From positions 71,565,482 to 71,629,481 of the forward strand of contig NW_026947484.1 in assembly GCF_034190915.1 (NCBI RefSeq): a stretch of DNA of 64,000 nucleotides, in the 5' to 3' direction. Made by a program: the position numbers and the translations under genes. Positions 39,601 to 51,974 of this stretch are shown here, one piece after another. Numbering within the stretch: the stretch's first letter is position 1; each line of letters starts with the position of its first letter. The notes under the pieces are model-generated. The model was not told the origin of the DNA. It was given only the letters and a program-made list of their open reading frames with translations, and searched no databases. Origin of the DNA: Cavia porcellus. Taxonomy: Eukaryota > Chordata > Mammalia > Rodentia > Caviidae.

Positions 39601-42600
39601 GAACTCATTTTTCCTCACAGCTTTACCAGTATTTATTGCTATTCAATTTGATGATGACAGTCACTCCTTCTGGAATCAGATGGATTCTCAGTGCGGTTAA
39701 ACCCATTTGCCTTTGCACAATAGCAAGACATTTTGAACATTTTATCTGCTTTTACTGGTCACTTGTACTTCTGAAAGTATCTGTTTATTTTGGATGCTCA
39801 GGTTTTAAGTGGTTCTTTTATTTTAGGGTGTCTTTTTGTTTGTTTTGTTGTTTTTGTTTTGTTTTTACTTCCTCACATATTCTAGATATTAGTCGTGTGA
39901 GAAATACATGGCAGTATTTTTTCCCATCATGTATATTGTCTTTTCATTCTATTAATTGTTTTTCATTGCTGTGATACAGTTTTTAATTTCATTCAATTCC
40001 ATTTTTTAGCCCTGACTCTGCTTCTTCTACAATTGGCATTTCTGATCAGAAACTCAGTGCCTATGCCTTCAAGACTTTTACCTATTTTGTACTGAACAGA
40101 CTGTTTCTATTTTAACTGTCTGTAATCCATTTTGAACTTAGTTTACACCATGGTAAGAGATGTGTCTCCAGGTTCAATCTTCCGCATGTGGACTGTTGGT
40201 TTCCCTAAAATCATGTGTAAAGAGTCCATCTTTCCTCCAGTATATAGTTCTGACACCCTGGTCAGAGATCAGCTACCTGAATGTGCTTCATGTGGTTTTG
40301 CATCCTCTGTCCTGTTGCATTGACCCACATTTCTGTTTTCATGCCAGCATCATGGTTCTTTTATCACTGTGGCTTTATAACGTAAGTGAAGGCATCCAAT
40401 GACTGTGATGTCTTCCGCTTTACTCTTTTGCCCAGGATTATTTTTATGGTTTTGGATGTCTTCCAGTTGCATGTGAATTTTATGATTCTTTTCTCTAGAT
40501 ATATAGGAAACGATATTAATATTTTCAAGTTTTTAAAAACTTTAATGAAATAGTAAATTTAAATGAAATAGAGGCATTCGAAACACTGAATTAGAATATA
40601 TGGGCCTTTTAGATAAAAGACTCTGATACCCCTAAGAGAAAACAGCACATTTCAGTATAATTATGAAAGTTTCCATTGAAGCCCAACAAAAAAAGATACT
40701 GTCTAAACATGATTGAAATCCTTGAAAAGTCCAAATAAAAAGACTTTGAAGTGTTTTGAAATTCTTAAATAAGAAAGTGAGCATAATTTGTTTTTTCTTT
40801 CAATGAGTTAGAAGGATAAATATTTAACATTTTTAATGAAAGTTCTAACTCATTGAAGGCCCCAAAAATTCATTAAAGCCACAAAACCTAAATGCTAATG
40901 TCACCTAATAGGACAGCTTTCTACCCTAGAGAGTATTATCAGTCCTTAATAGAGAAAAGGAGTCTTCTCTGGGTTCACAGGGTTACCCGGCGGTTGTGAC
41001 CCTAGCCCAAGCTCTCCTGAGCAACCTTGTTTTCCTTCTTTTTAACCCTTTTGTCTCGCTGGATTGGAGGAGTTGCTCAGTGGGGCCATGTGTCATCTGT
41101 ATGAATACCTGTGCTGGAAACCCGGCACCACAAATACAGAGCCTTTCTCCCATAAATAATTAAGATTTCTCCATAGGCAGAAGAGAATAGCCACTTTGCA
41201 AAGCAAATGAATTCATATTCTACTAGAAAAAAAGTCACTCTGATGCTTGCTATTATTGAAAATCAGGTAGCAATAAGAATTTAAAATAACAGCACTTGAC
41301 TAAATATGGGGGCTCTGTTTTTGTCCCTTCTATATGCTTTCATTAAGAGTTTTGCTATGTACAGTTCCTTCTGGCCATGACTTAAACAGCACACACTGGA
41401 TGCCTGTCCAACTACTGCAGTCATTCTTTAAAAACTACTGGGGAGGGGGAGATACATAATATGGAAATTACATTAATAATTGGGCCTTTAAGCAAAACAA
41501 ACCCACAGTGTGGAATGTTGTTTTCCAGTGGAACGCCCCGTTGGCTATGCTGGTGTGGAAGATAGGACCTGCCCTCAGCTGTGGAAACACAGTGGTGATC
41601 AAACCTGCAGAGCAAACTCCCCTCACTGCTCTTCACGTGGCATCCTTAATTAAAGAGGTAAGCAAGCATCCTGGGTCAAAGCATGCACAAGACTCCAAGA
41701 GCCCCAGCTGCTATGGGCAGACTCATTTAGAGCTACTGTTTGCTGCACTGCTCTGGAAGGCTCCATCTAGTGGTGAGGGTGTCCTGTGCTGGGCTGCTGG
41801 CTGGGATTTCTGGCAATCAGTGCACATGGGTCTCCCCCAAATGCACAGCAGAAGCCTGAGCAGAGGCTTGGTGTCAGTTACCTGCCGATCCATTATTTTC
41901 TTGTTTTTCTCCAACTCTCAGGAGCACAAATTCATGTTGAAATTAATAGGGAACCCTTTCAATGCTGGAATGTAGTGCTAATTCCTAACTACCACTAATG
42001 GCCCAGTGGATTCTGAAAATTTGTTTCAATTTAAACAAATTTTTAGTTTTAGTCCCTGAATGCTGGAGTTCACTGTGCCTATATGTTCTTTTGTAACACT
42101 GGGTCCTATTCTTTCTAAAACTCATTTCTGTAAATGAATTTTTATATTCACTTTTCTCTTATGCTTTCTTCTGTATTTTCTTCTTCAAATGTAGCAAAGA
42201 GTATGTGGAGCGTATTTTCATCAACTTTACTAATCATGTAAAAAATATTTTTTTAAATCACTCACTACCCTTTGTCCTTCAAACCTTAGCAAACTTCAAA
42301 CAATTATTAAGTTTTAACAACTTATCATTTAGGAAATCTATACATGAGCCTTAAAAAATGTTCTTCATTTCAAAATAAATTTAGACAGAGAAACATGGAA
42401 ATGCAGCTCTATAATATAAGTGACATGCGGTCTCAGCACGCTATCTCTGCTCCAAACTTGTTCGAAGTCAGCTCTTTAACAGGAATAGACACTCGTCTGT
42501 GAGGCTTCACCCTAAGCAGGATGACCAGATTGCCTAATATTTTACCTACTAACTACTGTCACTGAAGCAATCTACAGCTACAGAACTAACAATGGGAAGT

Positions 42601-45600
42601 TGGTTAGTTTTTCGCTTTTGCTCCTATAGATAATAAACATGTTGCTTTCCTTTTGTGTAAACCTATTACCCAACACTTAGAAGTATGCTGTCTCCTTCGA
42701 TTACTATACGGAAATCTGAGAGGGCCTTCATTAGAGTAATGATCCATCAACTACAGACTTACCCTGGGAAAGAAGCACAGCTGAATCTTGCCTCCACTGG
42801 GTTATTTTCATGTGGGCTGGGAAATGGCATAATAATAATAAGCAGTAAAGAGCAAAGCTGCTTAAGCACTTTTATCTGTGTAGGGAAATGCACAAGATGA
42901 GCCTGCAGAAGCAGCCTGCACCCCACCCTCCCTTTCCTGCATCTTTCTGAATTCCCTTGTACCCATTCTGCTTTTTTCCTTTCAGGCAGGTTTTCCTCCC
43001 GGGGTGGTGAATATTGTCCCTGGCTATGGGCCCACCGCAGGGGCCGCCATCTCCTCACACATGGACGTGGACAAGGTGGCTTTCACAGGGTCCGTAGAGG
43101 TAATGCTATTCCCTCAGCTTGACCGTGAGACATGTCCTCAAAGCCCATGATGCCAAGGGTGTTTATGGGACTGTTCTGAAGCCAACACTTCCTTAAAACA
43201 CAAGTTCACTTTAATGATCTCTGATGTTTACTCTAGCTACCGATTTGCTTACACAACATAAACAGTTGTAGTTTAGATGAGATGAAATTCTGACTACAAA
43301 CACAGAAGCACTGAACTATGCTCAATGTGTTCTTTACCTTGTCTTACGAGAAACAGAACCACTGTGTCATAGGATTCATAGTTTCTCATAGAAAATATAA
43401 ATCAGGCCACAGTAATTTGTGTGAATGAGTGATGTTTTTCCCCATAGAACATAAAAATTAAGGAGCATCTCCCCACCTTGAGCTCCTTATCAAGGACATC
43501 TTTCCTTTACCTTCTGAAAGGGAGTCAGAAGCTCGGTTTCCCATGATGTTACCAAGGATCTTGCCCTATGTTCTCTCTAGCCTGGTTATACAAAAAGTTC
43601 AGAAACATTAGAATTCCTTCCATGAGCACCTCAAGAAGAAGGAATGTGGAAGGTAGACTTTGGGAGCAAAAATGGCTTTTCTATTCTAAGCAAAAGCAAG
43701 TGAAGAAACCATACTTGTCAAGCAAAAAATAAGGTACAGGATCAGTTAAGTAATGACATAAATTATTAATGCCTGTTTCATCTTTTATTTTTGTAAAGAC
43801 AGATTTTCATTGAAATGTGACACATGGAGTTGGAAAACAAATATAAGTAATAAAAGAATCAAAATATGCTTATTATGTAACCAGAGAAAGACATAGATTA
43901 TTTGAGTGAATCAAGGTGTGAGGCAAAAAGATCACATTTTCTACTTTAAGATACAAAACATCTATAGCAGATATTCTTGGTGGCACAGGATCTACAAAGA
44001 AAAAAAAAATTATCTTATCTGAGAAGAAGCATGTGGCATTTCAGAAGAAACCAGAACAGTGGATTCCAGTTCACTGGAGCAATGCGACACAGTAGTAATG
44101 AACCAATCTAATTTCTCTCTTCTAACTCCACTCTTCAAAGGAACATGTTGTAAAGAATGGAAAAAGAAGGTGGCAAGAATGAGAGAGAAACTGAGAGACA
44201 GACATAGACAGACAGAGAGAAAGAGAGACAGGGAGACAGAGAAAGAGAAAGAGACAGAGACGGACAGATAGCGACACAGACACACAGAGAGACTGAGAGA
44301 GAGACAGAGAGAGAAAGAGAGAGAGAGAAGAGACAGAGAGGAAGAGAAAAAGAGAAAGAGAGAGAATAGTAATAGTTATAGGAACAGTTAACTGAGATCA
44401 CTGTGATCAACACTGCTGAGCAGAGTGTCTGTTAGTCTTTTCTCCTTGTTGAGACGAAATACTCCACACTCAAACTAAGAAAGAATATGTTTATTTAGCT
44501 CACAGTTAGTGGAGGTTTCAGTGCATTCCCAGCTAGTTTCAAAGCTGGGTGTTAAGACCCAGGGGCAACATTTCAAGGAGGCAAAACACTGAAAAGTAAC
44601 AAAAGCCAAAAGCAAGAGGGAAGCATTTATCATCCCTTGTATTGTCTGAAGGCCACTCCTCCCTCCAAGGCCCCCAGGATGTGTGCAGCACTCATATCTT
44701 CTTCAGCCCTCTTGCACTGACAGAGAATGTTTATAAAGTGAGGACTCTGGACTCCTACTGAGTCACTTAAACTTCTAAACTTCTCAAGTTGACACAGTGA
44801 TCAACATCCTAGAGTACTAAGGGTATGTCCTCTTTCCCCACATGCAGAGCTGCTGAATTACTTTTTTGAGCTTTTCCACTTCTTAAGTAGACAGAATGTA
44901 TCATCCGTAAGTGAGGTATGCAGTGATAGGACTTTGTCTATCAAGGAGTAACAATCTCCTTAGCAAACTTATGCAAGTGTAAGCATGTACAACTAATACA
45001 ATCTGAAGCCAACCCTGAAAGTGTCTTTATGCAGTTAACTGAGAGATCAAAAAATAAATAAATTTTGAGTCATCAAGAAAGGATTTTAGGAGGAGTTAAA
45101 TCTGAGTTCAACACCACTAAAGGGAGAGATTAATTTAGATCCAGGTTGGGATGGAAACATAATGAAAAGAAGAAAGATGACACTCAAAACGTGGAAACTA
45201 TGTAGTTGTCTGGACAGAGTTCTATGAATGTCAGTAGAGGGAGGAACAAAGTGTCAAGTTAGTAACTTTAGGCTGCATCACAGTGCATGGGATCAGGCTC
45301 AAAACCTGATGAAAGTCCTGATGAAAATAAAAAGGAACGTCCTGCCTGATCACACACATCTGCACCACTATGTGTTCTGCATCTCTCCTGTGTTGCCCAT
45401 CCATACTTTTCTGATTCATTTTCGTATGTACATACTTGCAGGGAGAATCAGGTAAAATCTCAAGATGCCAGTTGCAGAAAAAATGTGTCATGTTTCTTTC
45501 AAGTGAAATCTAGTAATGTCACAACATCAGATAAGTGTAAAATGCTCAGCCTATCTTCACAAGCACATAGTGAGTCTCCTGCTTGGCAATGGTAACTTTC

Positions 45601-48600
45601 AGGTTGGCAAACTCATCAAAGAAGCTGCGGGGAAGAGCAACCTGAAGAGGGTCACGCTGGAGCTGGGGGGCAAGAGCCCCTGCATTGTGTTTGCTGACGC
45701 TGACTGTGAGTACGGCCACCTCGGCTAAGCTTGTATCTCCATCCTTTCTGGGGTCTGATCGTGCCAGGCAGGGAACTTGGGTTCCCAAACATGTTTGCTT
45801 TAGTATGTAAGGTATTCATCAGAGAACAGAATTATTCTTGGAAAATTTTAAAATTATCCTAACACTGGAGCACATTTGCTAAGTTAATTTCAGGCACACT
45901 TTCTTCTTGGTTTGGAATAGATTTCTGTTTCCTCAGATGAACTCTGAAAAATGTAAATGTTTTGCACTTCTGGGTCCAGCAGGAGGTATTTTTTTCATAA
46001 TTACTTAATTCAGTTATTGACATTGTGCTAAACATACTGAGACACTTCATTGTGTTGGACCAAGACAAACTAAGGGGACAGTAATTCTGCATTTGTCACC
46101 TCCCTTTCCTCTGGGTCATACGCTCATTAATTGAATTAGTGAGAAGAGAAATAACCTGCTTACACTCATTCTGTCTTCTCCCTACCAAGAACAGCTGAGT
46201 TTCCATACATTCAGTCTGCAATTATGATGTGATAATGTTCTAGATTCGCTCTGTTTATGTTACTAAATAGCACTTCCTAAGTTCTCTTATAAAAGACTTT
46301 ATTAGTAGAAGTGGATATTCATTCTTCTAGTCCTTTCTTAAACTATTACATTATTGCTATGAACAAATGGCTCATGAACCGGGTTTTATTGCCTTATGGT
46401 TTTAATTGAACTTTTTGAAAGCAGTTCCTTATTAAACATTGTACAAACATGACAATATTCCCCATTTTTCAAGCCTGTCAATCAACTGTTGCTAAAGAAA
46501 CTTAAGTTGTATGATTAGGTCACAAATTCACACTGAGTTGCTTTAATGTGGAATTGAATCTTCAGCATTTGGAAAACTAAATTCAAAGTAAATATAAAGA
46601 GAACTTGATTCTTCATATTAAATACACACTAGTCAAACAACATTGGCATAATGTACTATCTAAATGTACAAGTTTACATAAGCATAGATGAAAGAACATG
46701 GTGGACTTTTACATAAATTTTGAAAATATGTTTCCTTAAATAAGATTTTAAGATAACTGGTTGTATGAGTGGATTTTATGAGGATGTGTTGTTGTTAATA
46801 TAGAGATATAAAGACCACTTTTTTAATTGATCAAGATGTTTAAGAATAGTTCGAAATTAAGGCATTGGACATTTGAGATTTTCTGTCTTAGTTACCCACT
46901 GACATCTAAAAGTAATATATAACTTTTTATTAATGGTGATATTGATACAATATATTTGTAATGATATTTAATCTTGGGGTAAAATTGACATTCTTAGACA
47001 TATCCTTGTTAAAGCTATGATAATAACCACCATTTTTCCAGGTTCTACTGTATATTGTGATTTTCCCAGTCAAGGATTATAAAGATGACTTTATTTATCA
47101 TCTGAATTTTAAGAGAGGACATGTATAAAGTCGATGTTTGACTCCCTGACAGAAGACCCTGACATTGCCTCTGAGAACTACATATAAACTGTGAAACCTT
47201 GGGTAACCTTTCTTTTCTAATGTGGTCTTTTGTAGTGGACATTGCTGTGGAATATGCACATATGGGCGTGTTCATCCACCAGGGCCAGGCCTGCATTGCT
47301 GCCTCCAGGCTTTTTGTGGAAGAATCAATTTACGACGAGTTTGTTCGAAGGAGTGTTGAGCGTGCGAAGAAGTACGTTTTTGGAAATCCTCTGAACCCGG
47401 GTGTAAACCATGGCCCTCAGGTGAGCATGAAATAGAAAGGGGAGCTGAGTAAAGTAACTTCTTGTTTTTGCCACTTCCCATGTAACAATACTATAGCAGC
47501 TTGGAGATTGAAAAGTCTGTTTATCAGTGGCAGAGATATCATTCTGGTTTTGGGTTGCTGATATTTCATACCTAGGAACAGTTTAAAGAGTCTTTCTGGG
47601 TATTAAACATGTGAGAATAATAACAAGGAGTGTCAATTTCCTGCTTTCCCCAACCACATCTTTCTACTGTGGACAGTCCTTTGTCCACCTGAAACTTCCT
47701 ACACATGTCTCTCATTTCTCCCTCAAAACGAGCCCCTCCTCTCAGCTGCCATTCCACAGACAGAGACAGCTGGAACACCTTTAACTCTCCGCAGTTTCTC
47801 AGTTATGCTCGCCCTCCAGGGGTAGTGCAGGTGTACCCAGAGATCCTCATCTCCAAAAATCTCAATCATTTCCCTGAGTTGATGGTTTACCTGTTTTCTT
47901 GGAAATATAATCAGTAAGAGTATTTCTGACTTTCTTATGAAAGATCACCTTTTCCTCTTCCATGCATGCTTCTTTAGTCATTGTCTGTTATTCAAGATCC
48001 TGGATATTTGATTCTGATTTTCCGCTGTCTCTTTGGGTCCTATCCTAGAGTAGTAATCCCCAAATAGGGGCAATTTTGTTCCTGTCCCAGGGATCCTGTG
48101 GCCATATCTAGAGAGATTTTAAGTTATCATACTTGGCAGGAAGGTGTGGTTCTACTTGAGTCCAGTGAGTAGAGACCAACAATGCTGCTAAGGCCTAACG
48201 GGGTATAGGAGACTCCTAAGCCAAAGAAGCACCTGGCCCACCATGCTGAGAGGGCTGTCAGGGATAGATTATGCTCTGGAGACTAGCGAGTAGATGGAGA
48301 CTCATGCTCTCACCCTACATGCTATACACTGCTCCATGCTATTTATTTGAAGCCAAACTATTCTTGTTCAGTTCCTTAAGGAAAAGTAATCAATCATCCA
48401 AAATTTTGTGAACTTACCATAAACTAAACCATGAGAAGCATTGAGATAGGTTCAAAGCACTGCAAAAAAAAGAATAAGAAAGATGGGTTCCTTGACCTAG
48501 AGCTGTCCTCCTAGGTAACTTAGATGGCTATCTTGGGATTTCCTGTTCATCCTAAGTAGTCTACTAGCCTGACCTTAGTTTAACATAGTATCTGTTAAAG

Positions 48601-49233
48601 ACAGTGCAAACCCAAAATACCTGAGAAGTGAAGCCATAGTTTGCTTTAATTGAATTATATTTTTTATTTCTTTGTAAGTTTAATGATTACATATAAGTTG
48701 TTTCTAGATTTATGATACTTAACAAATAGTCAAATGGATACCAAAATTATGTTCAATTGACAATTGATCTCACATGTTGAAAAAGAATTGGATCCTAAGT
48801 TTTCTGTTGTGGTTATCTCTCTATTCTTTATCAGTCTATTTATCTGACTTATGAATATAGGGAACTTAAAAAAATGATAGCTAGAAAAATAAGAGTGAAG
48901 AGTATGTAACATAATTAATACTGAGCAATGTTCTGTCATTGGACAGTGAGTCTGGACAATGCAATTATTTTCTATCAAGTTTAGAGACATACCTCATTAT
49001 TTTAAGAGGAAGAAATAGAAGATAATATTCTAAAATATGTGCTTGAGGGAACTGGGCTTTATCATGTAGTTGTGGAGATTCAGCACCTGTCACAACAAAA
49101 GTTATGCAGAAAATAATTGTCAAAATTATTTCTTTAAAACACATAATTTTTAAAGGATGTGGATATTTTTCCTGATTTTGAAGATTACAGTATCAAAATC
49201 TATATAATTAACCTCAGATGTTTATTGGAGCAG

Positions 49234-49279
<46 letters not shown>

Positions 49280-51926
49280 CCTGACACTATTTCTCCATCT
49301 ACAACTGAAAAGGGTTACTATCCACTGAAATAAGATAATTCATACAAAGCAAGTTGGCTGTGGGGTTACACAAACATAATCTCAGCACACGGGAGGCTGG
49401 AGCTGAGAAATACTGTGAGATCAATGCCAACCTGGGCTACTTAGTAAGTTCAGTATCAACCTGAACTACATAGTGTACATACCCTGACTCAAAAAAAAAA
49501 TCTATATAGAACACTTGCTGCAAGATATAGTGTATGCTGAAATGTCTATTAAGTAAATGAAAATTTCATGCCTCTGTTATGTATACGTATATATAATTCA
49601 CTTTATGTGTATCTACTGACATTACTCTGCTTCATGTGTAGTTTCCAAATAATTTGATGGGCACGTCTGTGTCTTTTTTTGAATGTACATTTTTTTCCAA
49701 TCTATTGGTTTCCAATCCATCAAGCTAAAGGAATCAAACACTTTGTACACTCACTGTAACTGAACTATGCGCTCTGAGCTTTCACAAGTGTGCTATGACC
49801 CTGTTCTATTTCATGGACAAGCCCATGAGCCAGTGAATCATCTCATAGTGAAGAGCTCCTCATCCATGGATGCATTGTTGAACAGGGCCTGAGGCTCATA
49901 ACGAAAGCCAAATTTATCCTTAGTTAGTCTGAAACTTTTTGCAGCAAACTTGTATTTCTGTGAGATGAAACTAATTAGGATGAATTTAATGTGTTCCCAA
50001 TTATGCATAAAATTTATTGTCATCAGCCCTGCACTCTAGTGCGCTGCTCCTCAGCCTTTCTTGAGATCACACAAGGACTTCGATGGTGTGAGGGGCTGGG
50101 GCTGAGAAGCCCATTTTCGATACAGTGGTGCCAGAGCCGCTGATTCTAGAAGCACATGGTCAGTAGCCAGGCTCTCAGGTATACAGTCCTGTATTTTCAG
50201 AAGTCAGTGATTACATGAGGTTTCTGGTAAATAAATCTTTTCAGACTATTCCTGCAAGCTATATCCAGAGATTGATTTGTCACCAGGTACTCTGTCAGGT
50301 CACAAACAGACAGGTGTTATGACTTGTGAAGCATACATTAAAATAAAAAGTGAATTTTTAGATCGTGGTCCAGTTAATGCATTGTAATGTGCCAGAGGAG
50401 CTTTGCACAGACAAACATGCACCCTTATAATTCTTAGAAATACTAGACTGTCTTAACCAGATTGAGGTCATCTAACACCATCTCTTAGCCTGATTTTCTT
50501 AATTACAGTGTAACAGTAAAAGTATGCCTTCTTCCAAGCCAACAGTACAACTGTAATCTGTTGGCAATTAAGAGTTATTCTTTGAGGGTTAGATAGCCCA
50601 AGGAGTAGCGTGCACTGAAAAATCATGAGCAACATTATACGGAAACTGCTAAATTACGTAAAATAGCTTCTGATTAGAGATATCAGTTAATCTAGGTAGA
50701 CATGAGATCTCTCTCAGCTGAATACAGAGGGAAACAGCTCTATAAAACTTTTTTCTAAGGCTTCAAAATTAGTAGAAAATTTAAAAATCAAGAAAACAAA
50801 GAATGCAAATTCTCAGGTAGTGAGAAGAAATAAGTTGAGCTGCCATGAGCTTCCCTCCTCCTCCTGGGTCTCTAGTTTCCTCTTTAATCTTTAACCCCAC
50901 CACACATGCCAAAGGCAGTCTTCACCAATGATGCAGTCTTTCAACCTGTAAATCTGCAAACTGAGATAACCGATAGGCATCCTCTCCCTCGCATGGGAGA
51001 GGGACACCCTTCCCTAATATTCCCATCCAGAACCCTGAGCTCTCTTTTTCTTTGAGATGTATTAGAATATTCACTTGAATAATGTTTGGCATATACTTAC
51101 ATGTGACCCATTAACAAAGCAGGAAAATGACAACTGCAGTTGACCAGCTGAATTCAACCTACACAGCAGAACCAAGGAAGATTCCAAAATTCTGCTCAGA
51201 ATGTTTTGTTAAGGCTAAAAGGGACCAATCAGGGACTGGAAGATACAAATGAATACAGTATAGGAGTATGAAAGAGCAAAAGCACCAGATCCATCACCCA
51301 TGTCTAATTAAGTCAAAGTCAAAGCTCTCTTTTCTGCTTTTACTCCCATTATTTCAGTTAGGACTACAGTGTCAAGCAAGTGTGTACTATTTCAACAACC
51401 TTTTCATACAGAATGAATCAGTGAAATTTTTGAGAAAGTATCATGTATGCTCGTATTCTTTACTTACAAACCTGAGACTGAGTATAAATAGTATAGACTG
51501 AGTATAAACAGTAGACACTGAGTATAAATATCACCAAAATTTCTTTCCTGAAAATGCATTAGAAATAAATATACTGAAGCAATAATCCTAAGCTTCTGTC
51601 AGCTGTTTTGGTTCAATATTGAATCCAATGGCAGTATCATAGAATATTGAACCCTTATTAATAACCCCAGCAATGCATTAATCTTGTAAATTGCTCATAC
51701 CTTCTCCTATGGTATCTGGGGACAGATTGACAAGGAACAGTACAATAAAATTCTGGACCTCATCGAGAGTGGGAAGAAACAAGGGGCCAAGCTGGAGTGT
51801 GGCGGAGGCCCCTGGGGGAACAAAGGCTACTTCATCCAGCCCACTGTGTTCTCCAATGTGACCGACGAGATGCGCATCGCCAAAGAGGAGGTAAAGGCTC
51901 CTTCCCTCTGCAGCCTGCCTTGCCCG

Positions 51927-51974
<48 letters not shown>

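Larger units (their letters stand above)
43100..45602 (+). other. Copy B intron 7
   Basis: Contains a GA-rich tract (44178-44368) followed by a minus-strand MaLR LTR (44429-44808). Confidence 0.7.
47421..51725 (+). other. Copy B intron 9
   Basis: Aligned with copy A intron 9 except for about 1.5 kb of private sequence near 49190-50760, which holds a TA repeat and a SINE. Confidence 0.75.

Noticed and set aside
39438..39974. 178-codon frame in intron 5
   Set aside because: Antisense to a decayed L1 ORF2 fragment.
44010..44413. Ser/Leu-rich open frames around 44010-44413
   Set aside because: Low-complexity translation of the GA-rich tract.
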